Below, one piece after another: positions 11,001 to 23,800 of a DNA stretch of 64,000 nucleotides. The notes beneath the pieces were generated by a model, which saw only the letters and a program-made list of their open reading frames with translations, was not told where the DNA came from and did not search any database. The position numbers and the translations under genes were made by a program. Each line of letters begins with the position of its first letter. The stretch's first letter is position 1. The DNA is from Halichondria panicea (taxonomy: Eukaryota; Porifera; Demospongiae; Suberitida; Halichondriidae): positions 4,597,301-4,661,300 of the forward strand of contig NC_087390.1 of NCBI RefSeq assembly GCF_963675165.1, written 5' to 3'.

Positions 11001-12219
11001 CAGGGCTTCGAAAATCATCAGAATAATTTTCGTAGAAGCGAAGCAAATCTTCTGAAGTGTTATCATGGACGGCGAGAATTTCTGTGGTCTGTATGCTATA
11101 GAATGCAAATATTGCCGGCTGCGATGTTGGGTCTGTTTGTTTCATACTTACTATGTCTTCATCGGCGTATTTCAATAACAAATCATTTTCACTCAATAAT
11201 TGCATTTTCCATAATCTAAGCGAGACAAATTGATCGAATTTCTTGAAGTAATCGAGAAGTGGTTCTTTATTTGTTGGTGTACATTCCTTCTGTGCTTTTT
11301 TCAAAATCCAGCATATTAATCGATGCTTGAGGGAATTAAACCACCTGTTGTGATACGGCTGTTGTGCAAGAGAGTCAGCATCTTCGTCTTCACTATCTGA
11401 ACAGGTAAAATCGACCTCGCTGTAAATTAACGAATCGTCTGGGTAACAAAATTCCCCAATATCTTGAATATGGCTGAATGTTCCGTGATCTACTCGGTAC
11501 AAATGTATAGTTTGGTGCTGAACAGATAAGACAGCAAGTGTTGAACCGCATAGAGACAGACCTTGATTGTGAGCAAGACAGATCTTATCAAATCGATACA
11601 TGATGCTATCAGAAATCACTCCAATTTGCAAGTCAATCATATACAAAGCATAGTCTTCAACAGGAGATCGAGCAGTTGGTGCAATACCTTCGTTTGTTCG
11701 AAGTATTTCGTACATATGTGGAAAGGGGGCGTCGCCCAAAGGGGTGGAAGATCCGACAATTACATACTGTGAATCGACCGTGAACAAACTACATTCCCGA
11801 TTCAGATCACTTGGTACATGAACAGAATGCCGACATCGAAAAAATTGACCAAACAGTTTTCGTCTCAAACGAGTCGTTTCCATGCCATCCACATACGCCT
11901 TCAAACCAGCACCAGCCCCAAGAAATTCGTACACAACCAAACTCCGTTGATCCCATGAGAAACCAATCAAAAAATGACCATTCGGAGAAAATTTTCGTAG
12001 GTATCCAGATGGTGTTAGCAGTCCCGACTCAGTGTAGTTCGGCACTATACATTGATAAAACGATCGCTTTAGACGATAAGATTGAGATGGAGAGCAGATG
12101 TCTGTCTGACGTCTCTGTAGCCTCTGGACAATGTTCAGTGGAGGACGTGATTGGTAGGGGAAGTGTTTGGAGAGCCCTTCAGGGTAGTCGCGAGGAGATA
12201 AATCATAAAAACCTTGCAT
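8069..12219 (-). CDS. DET1: DET1 homologue (De-etiolated-1, CRL4 ubiquitin ligase adaptor), two exons
   Basis: Exons 10739-12219 and 8069-8345 on the minus strand, 585 aa (about 550 in human). The junction joins ...CGDIPVK to FFCRDGGYSSF across a phase-2 intron with GTGAGT donor and CTACAG acceptor. Conserved family landmarks: LRKFSPNGHFLIGFSWDQ, LNRECSLFT, LSVQHQTIHLYRV, NSLKHRL, LWKMQLL, GHKEATRRLLGQLP, SPYLDLSLFSYDDKWVS, and the C-terminal AYIFHPSEPF...SFHFRN. DET1 works with DDB1, DDA1 and COP1 in a Cullin-4 ubiquitin ligase; that role is inferred from the family. An acidic insertion (SDSEDEDADS) is visible mid-protein. The 2.4-kb intron is filled with inverted-repeat elements. The gene is divergent from the Ly6 gene, with about 400 bp between their ATGs. 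Confidence 0.93.
8450..8947. repeat. MITE, family A copy 2, in DET1 intron
   Basis: Left end AATAGGGAGAGGGATTGGAA and right end TTCCAATCCCTCTCCCTATT are inverted repeats and match the ends of the copies at 5534-6028 and 10018-10520. The interior differs from both. Confidence 0.7.
9006..9136. repeat. Short palindrome in DET1 intron
   Basis: ACAGAGGATTTCAG near 9010 and CTGAAATCCTCTGT near 9123, with inner pairing (AAGTTGAAGTGCA versus TGCACTTCAACT), form a hairpin of about 130 bp. Confidence 0.6.
9148..9783. repeat. Terminal-inverted-repeat element in DET1 intron (about 636 bp)
   Basis: An arm of about 95 bp at 9148-9244 (CAGCTGTTTGCATAGACCTT...) is inverted at 9698-9783 (...AAGGTCTATGCAAACAGCTG). 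It carries a fragment related to family B near 9277-9327. Small ORFs inside have no family resemblance. Confidence 0.7.
10018..10520. repeat. MITE, family A copy 3, in DET1 intron, internally rearranged
   Basis: Ends AGGGATTGGTAACAGAAG and ACTTCCGTTACCAATCTAT are inverted. The block around 10090-10215 is the reverse complement of 5790-5915 in copy 1, while the block 10303-10395 is in the same orientation as 5640-5735. The interior is therefore a mosaic. Confidence 0.65.
10532..10725. repeat. MITE, family B, next to the DET1 splice donor
   Basis: Starts with the family sequence TGTATAGCGGGTTATTTTCG and ends in a diverged inverted copy (AAATTACCCGAGGTGCTATA), only about 13 bp from the DET1 exon-1 donor at 10738. 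Confidence 0.55.
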
Positions 12220-12626
12220 CTCTCACCAGTTTACCTAAATACCATAATATAGCAGCATTATTCATACTCAGTGTGTGTGTTTGTACACAAGTGAAAGAGG
12301 AGAGGGCTTATTATTTATTATCACTTACCTAAAACCATCTGTGCTAAAACACATCACTGCCGCGCCGGCCGGGACCCCACTAGCTTCTATAGATATATCC
12401 TCTGGTTGATCTAGTGGTGACCCAGGCTTCTCTCATGCTTGAGGTTAACCGCGGCTGTAATCCGGTCATAATTATTTCGATTACAGCCGCGGTTAGCCTC
12501 AAGCATGACATGTATGGCTTCCCAGCTACATTGCAGAAAAAACCAGAGAGAACGCTACAACTTTACTTCGTTGGACAGTTTGTGTGCTGCATTAGTGGAG
12601 CTCCCGAATTGTTGCTGGGCCGAACC
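12220..12626. promoter_or_regulatory. Divergent promoter region between DET1 and the first Ly6 gene, with a palindrome
   Basis: About 400 bp separate the two divergent ATGs, so it must hold both 5' regions. A strong inverted repeat is present: GCTTGAGGTTAACCGCGG (from about 12437) and CCGCGGTTAGCCTCAAGC (to about 12506), 16-bp spacer. No TATA box is evident. Confidence 0.5.
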
Positions 12627-15600
12627 ATGAATTCTCTGCAAATTACTGTGCTTTTGTTCGGTATGCAGTGTGCATGCAGCCATAAATCAGGCAGTTTTGT
12701 TTCATCAGTGTGCACTATTCTATTTTAAATGTTAGTATTCAATCTCTTTAATCCCTTATGTTAGCCAGTAATTTGATGTATCCACATGTAGCCTTGATCC
12801 CCTAGTTGTTCGCCTAAACCGTTATAAAATAAAACTCAGCCTGGGATTGAGGCTAATAATATACAGTCATGTTGATCATTATTTGCCTGCTACTATATAA
12901 ATGAGGGTGGAATTATTCTGCTAACTGTCATGTTTGGACCAATATCCTCCCTGGGCCAATGGTGTGTGGCCTAAGGCCAAAGGAAAGGTGTTGCCTTGGG
13001 ATAGTGATCCTGCTTTGATCCCAACCACAACTGCTTACCACAGTTGTGATTGGTGGTAATTACTCACTGATGCAGCAGAACTGATACTGTATTGTATCTT
13101 TCTTCCCTGTAGCCATCTCTTTTTGCAGCAAAGTGGCCTGCTTGGACCATTCCTTATCAGGAACCTCAAGGTGTGCATGAATGTTTATACAAGGAGGGGG
13201 GGGGGCTTGGTGCATGTGTTGACAGTTCCTGTCATCTCAGTATAGATCAGCTTATCTGGACACATTAATTCAAATGTGTAGTCCTTACCTGAAGCTCTAG
13301 AACCTACTATACACCTTTAGGTCTAGGAGCAGAGGAGGTCGGACATCACTTGAACGTCATGACCTTTTAATGACGCCAAATTGCTTTTCGTTTTTGCTGA
13401 CTCAGCAGTCAGCAGTAACGTCTAACTGTACTTCTGCTAGTCTCATATTTCAGCCGCCCTCTAACAGTTGGGCGGCCTAATCACGAGTCCATGTCATAGG
13501 ACTGATTCATGAGATAATGTTTCTGCACGGTTTCTGTCGCTGAATCTGTTGACAACTTGTTGTGTTGGTGCCTGTGATGGTTACTGGACGTAACCCTATC
13601 AGCACATAATAGCCATACAAGCTAGATTCAGTCGTGTTCTACTGCTGAGTCAGCAAAACGAAAATCAATTTGGCCTGGAATGTCATTAAAAGGTAGATGT
13701 CATGTTAAAGTTCCACCTCCTCTGGTCTAAGACCATAAACATGCATGTCTACTAGACTTATGTGTACACTCACTGATGATTATACTCAGATTATTAAGAA
13801 AACATTGGTGTTTATACCATTCATTGCTGTATGTAGCACTCCAATGGCTGAAGCAACCTCTTCTCAACCCATCCATTGCAACACTACCGACTCAAGCAGT
13901 ACTGATATTGGATCCGGGATTTCACCTGTTGAACTCGATGGTAGTACTGACATTGGATCTGGGATTTCACCTTTTGAACTCGATGGTAGTACTGACATTG
14001 GATCCGGGATTTCACCTGTTGAACTCGATGGTAGTACTGACATTGGATCCGGGATTTCACCTGTTGAACTCGATGGTAGTACTGACATTGGATCCGGGAT
14101 TTCACCTGTTGAACTCGATGGTAGTACTGACATTGGATCCGGGATTTCACCTTTTGAACTCAGTGGTATAACCAATTCATCGCAAGCCACCGGTTTAACA
14201 CCAATCCCAGCTACTCAAGAAAATTATTTCTTCTCAAGTGATTATGTCAATTCAATTGCACCATCCTCTACTCGATCTGAGACAACTACAACAGTTTCAG
14301 GATTATCGGTACCATTTGACACTCTTTCCATCTCTCTCACTCCAACACCCTTTGTCACAGGGACCACCGAGTCTCCATATTCAGATGTAAGTGACACAAC
14401 TCAAGTAATTGATCCCCCAACATCAGAACCTCCAGCCAAGGGCGATAGATTGTGCTACAAGAAGCATTATTGGTCAAATATACCCACCACATGTGAGGCT
14501 GGTCCTCATGGCTGCTTTGAGATTGAGAGGTACCGATATTACACCTACCCAAATTGCATGATACGTAACAGCTACATGTATACATGCATGTAGGATGGGA
14601 TTATTTTCAAAAAATAGTACCGTATAGCGGGTAATTTTCGTGGGGTAAATATTTGTTATTTTTGTGGGCAAGCTGACCTCCATGAAATTTTAACGTAGGC
14701 GTGGCTTACCGGAATGCAGTGCAGGCAACGAAATTTTTACCCACGAAAACCACTGTTTTTCGAGCTGAAAGAATTTTTACCCCATGAAAATTACCTGCTA
14801 TACAGGTAGTTTGTCTCGAATTTAAGCCCACCCAGGTGTGTTTGCCTCAAAATTACACCCATTATTGCCATTAATAGCTGTTTTGAGGCATCCCAGTATG
14901 CCATGGAATCCCTCTTTCAGTCTAGCTATGCGGCGCCCACCCAGGTGTTTGCCTCGAAATTACGCCTTGAAATATGTGGATGGAAGCTTCGTGTAAATAT
15001 AGTGCAGTTTTTTGCAAAATGATTAGTTAGTATGGAGCAACATTGTGAGTCACACACAAAACATTAAACTTAGCTAGCTTGCATGCAGCTGCATTCCTGT
15101 TCTAATTATTCCGGACATCTCAGTGGGCTATATTGATCTGGTCCAATTATACCCAGACAATTTTCCTGTCTGAAAAACGGTAGAAGTGTTCAAAGTCGAT
15201 CGTAATAGCCTAGGCTAGCTAGTTGACTGTTCATACGCAGCTCTACATGCAGCTCTAGCTGTTTAAGATGAGACTTCCCCAGATGGGAAGTGGGCATAAC
15301 CAAACGCGTTGTGCGTGGTGACGACTTTGTCATTTACCCGCCTGAACGGCTTTCACTTTCCGAACCCGGGCGGCCTCCCTTCCTATTCCTGGATCAGCCA
15401 CGTACTGGTAATGCATGGGTAAAATATAGCTAGGTATAAAAAGTGTACAAGCCACAGTCTGCATTTAGAGACGAGAAGGTCGGTCCTGTCTCTATATAAT
15501 TAGGGTTAGGCTGCAGGAAAAGGCTGCAGGAAATCAGAGAAGATTGTCCTTGTCTCCACGTGGCAAATAGAGAAGCTGATATCTGAGCAAAATATGCCCA

Positions 15601-17418
15601 GAGCTAACCATGCAGCTCTAATTAGAAACCGCAAACTTTCTTGGTAAGTTACTGCATCACTGTCAGACGTGATTGCATCAGGTGTGCGTAATTTCGGAAG
15701 AATGCGGTATGCAAATGTTCAGCCGTTACTTTAGATTTCGCTTTAGACAATCAGCATATGCCATTAATTGAATGTGGTTTTTTTAACATTTTGTCTGTAG
15801 GGATCCAAAAGCCAATAGAAAAAGGATGGGGTGCCTTAACAAACCTTGCAAACCTCTCAAAACGACTAAAGCTGTGAGTTGTTCGTAATTATGCTATGTA
15901 TGTATGAGTACTTTGCAACATCAGATATTAGCCTCATCCCCACGTCCACTTTCTCACCTTGTTTATTACTTGGTAGAGGCGATGGCCTGGTATCGACTGC
16001 ATGCTTGCGCATGCGCTATTTATAATTCCTATTCCCAGAATCTGGGTAGTTTGGATAACAACGTTTCATTACGTCAATACACGTATCTATAGCTGTATAT
16101 AGAAACGAGGCTATATATATATATAGCCGTGGCAAAGCTCGGAGTGAGGTGCTGCAACAATAAAGACTTAATGTTTGCACGTGCATGCGAAACAGTCAGA
16201 GCATCCTCCTTTTCTCCCTCGAGGCCTGTGGAGAAGGCTACATGCAGATGTATAATTATATAGTTGTGCTAGATAATGATGTCTATATAGGCGACAATTA
16301 GAATTGGACACATGATCATTGTGCTCTATTGTTTGTTAGATTCGCCAGTGTTGCAACACCTCTCTGTGTAATGATTTGCACAAGCGACCGTCTCTCTTTG
16401 TTCCGGATCCACCGACCCTATCTCCTCTCAGCCCTGTTTTACAGCAAAGTGGCGGCTATATTATATGTGACAGTCCAACTCACCAAGAAGAAAGTTGCTA
16501 TTCTATGTACGGATGCTATACACTTCGAGATTATAATACTGGTTTGGTCCTGAATCGGACGTGTATTAGGAGACCTGACTTTAAGCCTTGTCTACAGCCT
16601 GTTACGATATATGCTAAATGCTGCTATGAATATCATTATTGTAATAGACGACCACCACCTGCTGAAGAAATTCCTAACCCCAGTAAGTTTGTGACTAATA
16701 CATAATTAGTGCATGTACATAATCCCCCAACATAGCAGTGAATTTTAAAAGTGTTCATTGGTGCTGTAAATAAACAACAACTAACAAGCAAAAGTCAATC
16801 TTCTGACTTGCATGTACTTTACTGATTTTGTCTTTTGTAATCTAATCATTTTATTTCATACCGTTGCTGCTTTTTCTAGCACCGACTAATGCCATAACTG
16901 AAGCAGCTCTAAACACTACCGCTCCCACAGAAACAAGATCTGCTAGTGAGTGTTGACCAAAATAAAATAATGGTTTCGCAGCACAATTAATATACAATAA
17001 ATGATTAAGGGGCCGGAATAGTAATGAGAGTTGTAGTACTGAAGGTTAAACTGTACTTAATTGTTAGCTAACCTAGAAAATATTATTAGGGGTGACTCGT
17101 CGCATTAAATTAAAGTGTATAGGATGTACATTATGTGCAATTAACAGATGATATTATTACGTTTTTCCTCCAGCTGAGCCAGCACCGATGGCGATAGCAC
17201 CATCGGAGACTGTCATCATCGTCATTATGGTGGTTTTGATAATCGTAGCTCTTGTCATTTCTGCATCTATTTTGGCATGTTTTGGTGTTTACGGATATCG
17301 CCATTACAAACGGGAGAGGCCCGTACGACCAGCCCCCATGCCCAGACCATACTATCCTCCACCCGTTGGTGCGGATGAATCTCAGACGGTTACAATGCCG
17401 GTTGAAATGATCCGTTAG
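12627..17418 (+). CDS. Two-domain Ly6/uPAR-type (three-finger) type I membrane protein, paralogue 1, seven exons
   Basis: Proposed exons 12627-12660, 13113-13170, 13837-14529, 15801-15873, 16340-16682, 16880-16945, 17174-17418 (1512 nt, 503 aa). All junctions are GT-AG and phase-consistent with the downstream paralogue. Order: signal peptide split over exons 1-2; Ser/Thr-rich stalk with six copies of a 15-residue repeat (STDIGSGISPVELDG and variants); first three-finger domain (LCYKKHYW...GCFEIER, MGCLNKPC, QCCNTSLCND); Pro-rich linker; second three-finger domain (IICDSP...SCYSMYGCYTLRDY...CCYEYHYCN); Thr-rich stalk; one transmembrane helix; short Pro-rich cytosolic tail. The CCxxxxCN signature is typical of Ly6/uPAR and TGF-beta-receptor ectodomains. 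No kinase follows. Ligand unknown. Confidence 0.75.
13320..13735. repeat. Terminal-inverted-repeat element in intron 2 of Ly6 paralogue 1
   Basis: The left part (GAGGAGGTCGGACATC, CTTTTAATGACGCCAAATTG, TTTTTGCTGACTCAGCAG) reappears inverted at the right (TGCTGAGTCAGCAAAACG, AATTTGG, CATTAAAAGG, CCACCTCCTCTGG). About 415 bp, non-coding. Confidence 0.65.
13893..14170 (+). repeat. 45-bp coding minisatellite (about six units)
   Basis: Six tandem 45-bp units inside exon 3, each encoding 15 residues beginning STDIGSGISP. Units differ mainly in PVELDG versus PFELDG and are almost identical at silent sites, so recent unequal exchange or slippage is likely. The array is open in other frames on both strands, which creates shadow ORFs. 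Confidence 0.9.
14621..14807. repeat. MITE, family B, in intron 3 of Ly6 paralogue 1
   Basis: CGTATAGCGGGTAATTTTCG at the left and CATGAAAATTACCTGCTATA at the right are inverted repeats. The interior has a second palindromic layer. It is followed at 14820-14970 by two imperfect copies of a GCCCACCCAGGTGTTTGCCT motif. Confidence 0.7.
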
Positions 17419-17823
17419 AACTGTACAAACTATACACCAATAACTAAATCATTTATTTGGACACTCCTATGTATGTGGTGAACTTAACATTATTATCCGT
17501 TTTGCTCCTATAAATTATATTTTCCTGTTTCATCAGTTTTTTGCGTTTCATCAGTTTTGCATCATCAGTTTTGCATAATATTATTATTATTTTTGCCAAA
17601 AAATGATATCAATGCACATATAATTAATTGGCCATGAGGTATAAATAGTCAGAATTATTGTGGGGGCCCTTTTAAAAGATCGTTAGCAGTTAAAAGGATA
17701 TTTGACCACCAGCGGAAACTCAACATTAACGTGGCTTCTCAGCAACCATGTGGCACATGCATTGGTGCACAGTGCATTGGACCATCCTGATTGAACAGAC
17801 TGCATTGAGAACCAGGATCCAGG

Positions 17824-20800
17824 ATGAAGAAATCTACCATAGCTTTCAATCTGCTTTTCAAGCTCTTGTTTGGTAAGTCAATGTGTTTCATTTTATTGTA
17901 CTTGCTACAGCTGCACAGTGCTTTGCTTATAGACTCTACAATAGGCAAAGTACTTTGCAGTAGCTAGATGTTTTATGTAACATCCTATTAATGCATATAG
18001 TTATGTATAAAAGTTCAATGTAACAAAATGGCTATTGTCAATAGCAATAATCAGTATAGGCTATTTTGATATAGATCTACACTGCCACTGCATTGTAGAC
18101 TCGCAAGCCATCCTGTTGCACAGCAAACAGTAGACAGGTCAAAATTAATTGGAGACTCGTGTTGCATAGTCAGCAGATAAGATTCTAAGTGGCTGTAGTT
18201 TTCGTGAGATCTTGATACACGTGATACTTAGCTAGAGTTTTGTAGTGCTATAATTATATATACGTCACTATCAATGATCTTGTGGTAATCGCATGCAGTC
18301 TAGCAACTTGAGTTACCGCAAATAATCCTGGCAAACGTTTCACGAGTCTCTACACAGAGTTTGATCAGTGTACTGCTGTCATGCAACAGTGACTCGCAAC
18401 AACAGTGACAGCTTGTGAGTCTAACTGCATTGCTGCACAGCCCCAATATACCACTTTAATTAAGACCTTGAATTAAGGCGACCCTCCAAATATGTGACAC
18501 CCTTGAGCTCGTGCAATTTTAAAGTAACAGCTGCAATGACTTAATGTCTGTGTAAATAAAGGTAAATGAGAGCCACACCCTAGCCTCGTCGCTTTAGCCC
18601 ACCGGCTGGAAATTATGCGGCCCGAAATCGAATGGTTGACGTCGAGGCAAAAGGAACTCCTTTGGCCTGAAATCGAGGCAAGTAGACTAGGTAGAGTTAC
18701 CTCCAATTAGATGCAACCCTCCAAATATGCGACACCAGGTTTTCAACATAACTTAATCAACCTCCAGAAGAAGCGACTTCTGGAATCGTAATTATTTAAA
18801 AGTGTGGGCCTTATTAGGTCTTACTGATGAGGTCTTACATAGTCTATAATAGTGCCTACATTAACTTTTTTACTTTACTATGTGACTGAAATCCTCATGC
18901 AATGGAATATAAGTGCACGATATAAGAATGTGAGTAGTGACTGGCCACCACCAATAATGGATTTCTACTTGACTATAAGTGTCAAACCTCAAACCACACC
19001 ACTTCACTACCTTTATAGTTCAGGGAGTGCCTCTGTGTATTTTGCAGAAGAACATGTGTGAGGTGAAGCAATAACACTATTATTGTCTGGCTTATAATTT
19101 ATAGCTGGGGCAGCAGGCTGTACTAGTACTGTAACAATAGTTATATATACATCATCATGATCATGTATATATACGCATGATTACCCAAGGCATGAGCCCA
19201 ACTTCTTCCTTGCCTAAGGCCATGCATGAGCCCAACTTCCTTGCGGCTGAAAAATGTCAATAAGTGCATTAGTTGGGTCTCACCTGAATAATCTTCTCTG
19301 TATGCCAATGAAGACTGTTGATGAGGATGACATTCTTAACTGTCCAGACTCCTGGTTCAATGGGCCACTTGAAACATGCGGGTTTAGAGAAGATTAGGTG
19401 TACATGTGTGTTCTTCCGTATATGTGTGTTAGTATACTTCTCAATTTCTATATCTTTTCCTCCATAGCCATCTGGTTGTGCAGCACATTAGTTTGGTGTC
19501 AAAACGGCTTAGGATCAGGAGATAGGGCAAGGTGAGACTATAATTAGCTGCTAAAATTGTTTTACATGCTGTGAGTGGCTAGAGCTGGCACCTCCTCCCC
19601 CTATATCCCTGTGCACACAACAAAGGTGCATTATGCTATGAAATGGACATGATTGATTTTACAGCCACTCACTCTCCAGGTGTCCACTATAATGCTGTTA
19701 GTGGGTCTGTTTGTTTTTTCTTAGACACACCTTTTCCCCTAGCTGTTTGCATAAGTGCTCATTCCATTTCTGCATGCATGTGTTTAATTGATTCAATGTA
19801 CAGCTCATTACCACCTACAGCTCTCTACAAACTATCACTCCTCCCTCTGCTCCTCCACCAAATTCATCTGATAGTGGTGACACAAATTTTGAGACTACTA
19901 ACCCTACACACCTCAAGGCTACGACTGCTGCACCCACACCACGTGATTCACAAGATGGTCTTCACACTGACTTGCCTTCCGAAAATCCAACCTTCCAGTG
20001 CTACAAAAAGGCTTATGGCCTGAATTCAACTGTGACCACTTGTACTGCCCGCTCTCACGGCTGCTATGAGACAGAGAGGTATGTTTGCATGTATACAAAC
20101 CCTACATGTATATAAATGCCAGGAATGAAGATTTCAGCGATAGTAACTATTATACCACACTTACGTCACCACTAATTGATCTCATTGGTCAACAGCTGTA
20201 GGATATAGATACAGACCCAGGCATGCACACGGTTTTCAAGTTGTTATGCCTCGGTGCGCATGCGCAAACGAGATATACTGTAGTGTGTGTGTGTCTGTCT
20301 GTCTGTGTAGGCTGCTCAAAGATCAATCAAGTTCAAGTAAGAGTTTCTATAGGCTTCTAGTCACGTTTTCTTGGATTTTAATTCGTGGATTTAAAAAAAA
20401 AATGCTTCGTTCTCGAGTTATGCCTAGGCCAAGCCAACTTAATAAAATGTTTCATGGGCTTTCATTAGCAATTTATGGACCAGCAAAAAAACTGAAGGGA
20501 GAGTTGGGTGTTTTTAGAGCGGCAGAGAACTTGTTATGCTAACTTCCCAAATCACACTTAAAATTCATTATAGAAACTAATATAATACTTTTGAGCGAAA
20601 GTAAAAACATGGCGAGAGGCATTAGCACAGCGCCAGCTTGAACACTAGTTATGCTAGCTTCCCAAATCACACTAGCTGTTGGTATAAGTTGTTGTTATAA
20701 GGGTATCCAGTGGGTGGTTGTGGGTTTTTTTTTGATTTTCACAAAAAGAGACCTGCTTGCATCCGTGAAGCATGTAATTAAGTTGGCTTGACCTTACTTG

Positions 20801-23800
20801 ACCTTATTTGGAATGCCACAGAGGAGTGCGTAGCAAAACTTGTTCACCTAGTGTTGCTACTCTACAGCTACTTAGTAGTTATAAGCTTTGCTAATTGGTA
20901 GCTGCAAGAGTGAGAAGAGAGCTGCAAGGCTCTGCTTATGCCATTACTAATTTTAAAAGCTTGAATTTCTTTGGCACCTCAGGGCTTCATAGCTTGCCCC
21001 CCCCCCCCCCCTGGCAATTATATTGAAAATGTAGGCCATAACACACAGTGTTACAGCCTGTTACAGGTACATACACCAACCAAACAAAGAGCTCTTCCTT
21101 TAATAATTATTCATAGCAACAATAATTATTACAATAATGAGTTCTTTACGAAGCTACTTTCTATTCTTCTACTTTTTCTGTTCCACAATGGTTTTTGTCC
21201 CAGAGAGTGTTTGTCAACTATGAAAGGAAGTTTGGAAGTAAGAGCTACACAATTGTTTTTGTAAGTGCAGTATAGTGCAGTAGTAGTAGATCTAAGAGGT
21301 ATACTGTGTATATAGTAGGTATCTTCAAGACCACCTAGGCTTACAAAAACAATTGTGTAGCTCTTACTTCCAAACTTCCTTTCATAGCGCATGCATAAAC
21401 ACATTGATTTTTCAATGTGGCTTAAATGTAAAAGGGTGTGGCCAGCTCAGCACAATTTTACTGCGGAAGCTATACAGGAAGTAGTTAGTGGGATCTCTGA
21501 CATGTTGATCTTTTGGCTACACAACACCACTCTGACTAAATTTTCTGGGGAGAACCCTGATGCTATTATGTTACAGTTCATTTTACATTATAAAACATTC
21601 TAGAAACTGGAACAAAATGGCTCCTAGTCCACCTCATTCATCTATGTCTCACATCTCACATTCTCTCGGCATGCCCTGAGTCCTTCCAGATGGATATCAG
21701 CAGCTAGAGAAATACAGTACAACTGCCTGTGTGTGCGCGTGTGTGTCTGCCTATTGCAGCTGTAATACAACCTATTATAAATTATAGTCTATGTTTTAGC
21801 AGTGAACTGTGGCACTGATTATACAAAAAATGTAGGTGTGAGTATGATTGTGCTTGATACCGATCTAAGCACATGTTTGTGTAATGGTGCACGCAACCAT
21901 ACCATATAATACGCATAAAATCGTTTAAATGTACAGGGACCGAAATGGCGTAGGGAGAGATAATAAAATGGGTTGCCTCAAATCTCAATGCAAGCCGCTT
22001 AAGAAGAACTACGTGGTAAGTTGATCTACTAATCCACATGTATGTGTGTGTGTGTGTTCCGAAAAATTACGTTACTTGTCTGCATGTAGCCCTTATACAT
22101 TCTTGTGATTGTTTATTAAGTAATTGATTGATTATGTGCAGATTCGCCAGTGTTGCAACACCTCTCTGTGTAATGATTTGGACAAGCGACCGTCTCTCTT
22201 TCTTCCGTATCAACCACCTCCACCAACCCTACCTCCTCTCAGCCCTGTTATACAGCAAAGTGGCGGCTATATTATATGTGACAGTCCAACTCACCAAGAA
22301 GAAAGTTGCTATTCTATGTACGGATGCTATACACTTCGGGATTATCGAAATAGAATGGTCCTGAATCGGACGTGTATTGATAGACCTGACTTTAAGTTCT
22401 GTGTGGAGCCTGTTTTGATTGATTGGATGTATGCTACGTGCTGCTACGACGGCCATTACTGCAATGCTGCAAATAGAGGTTTGCATGCATGTGTTCAAGT
22501 GAATTTAATTAGCGTATAATTATAGTAAAATTACAATTGTGTAATTAAAATCTCTCTCTTTTTTTCAGAGAAAAGATATATTCGACACATGGGCAATACC
22601 ACTGAATTGCCAAGCACAGGTGTAACAAGTGAGTATAATTAACTGTGTATATTCATGTACATAATGATAGCACGCCCATGCATCTAGTACACATTGCTGG
22701 GCTATTTATAGTGTGCTTGTTAACCCGAAGCTACATGCCTGATCTGCGAAAACCACGAACATTTATACCCTCAGAATATACCCGCTATACGGTAGTACCC
22801 GGTTTTAACATTTGCACTATTACAGCCACGGAGCCCTATTTGTTTCCTTTTGTAAGCCTAGCTATACTCCGGTCTTACTGCATGTCAGCCTGGTCATACC
22901 GGCCATTTGGTTTGGCACTGATAGCTAGCTAGATGTATATTACACAAAACTCGCCCTGAAATGTGGCCACTTGCTATTCTGTATACTGGCCAGTACTGAA
23001 TGCCCCAAACTAGATTTTTAATGTCATTTTATACAGTTATTATGGCCCAGAGGAGGAATGTCAGGGTCAATAGGGTCACGTTTAATGAAAGGTATGTGAG
23101 TTCTTGACCTTCATAATTATAGTAGCTAGCACTTGTGATTTTATTTGTCTGCTTGGACTTATACCTAGTGCATGCAGCAAGCCAGTACATCAACATTTAT
23201 ACCTTAGCCACAGGAGGCTAATTTTCCATATCTTGCGGTTTTGAAGAATACAATAAAAGGTCTAAGGTTGCAATTAAATCCTGGATCTCTTCTGGTTTGT
23301 CTGGGGCGCGATAGCTCAACCGATATCTGGATCAAGCTGGTGATGGTGGTGTATAAACCCACCCGGGGTGCGAGGGTAGCTCAATTTTTACGTGCAAACA
23401 TAAGGCCATGAGGTATTTAATTAACGACCTTTTGACCCTGGCATTCCTTCTCTGATTACAGCCAGATATGACTTTTGGTTTGACTGGATTACACTTGATT
23501 CATTCCTTGAAACAGAACTGTCATTAATTTTGTTTGAGGTAGGGGCCATTGAAATGCAGCCACCTCACTATTCCAGCCAAACTGCACTGTCCCAAAGGTG
23601 ACAGGATTAACGAAAGTGTACTGTATTCAATTGAAATGTAGCTGTACATGTCTTCATTGACATAAAGCTTTGGCACCTTCATTTTAACGTAACAATGCGA
23701 TTGTGGGACGTAACACCGGCGAGGATTTTGCACTATACAGTGCTCTAGTTCATTAAGTTGGCCAAATTATCGTGGTCACCTACACACATTTTCTATCTCG

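Noticed and set aside
13893-14170. Regular 45-bp units as a possible CRISPR array
   Set aside because: There are no unique spacers; the units are contiguous and encode a peptide repeat in a eukaryotic gene.
13776-14190. Three additional ORFs over the 45-bp repeat array (one plus, two minus)
   Set aside because: Because the unit is a multiple of three, every stop-free frame stays open. The frame used in exon 3 is fixed by splice phase and by the Ly6 domain that follows.
20246-20542. 98-aa ORF in the Ly6 paralogue 2 intron
   Set aside because: It is part of the dispersed family F repeat and is not conserved among its copies.
23039-23093. Possible extra Ly6 exon (TATACAG|TTATT...GAAAG|GTATGT)
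   Set aside because: It lies inside a transposon remnant and would end in phase 0 or 2. Skipping it joins 22628 to 23898 in perfect phase.
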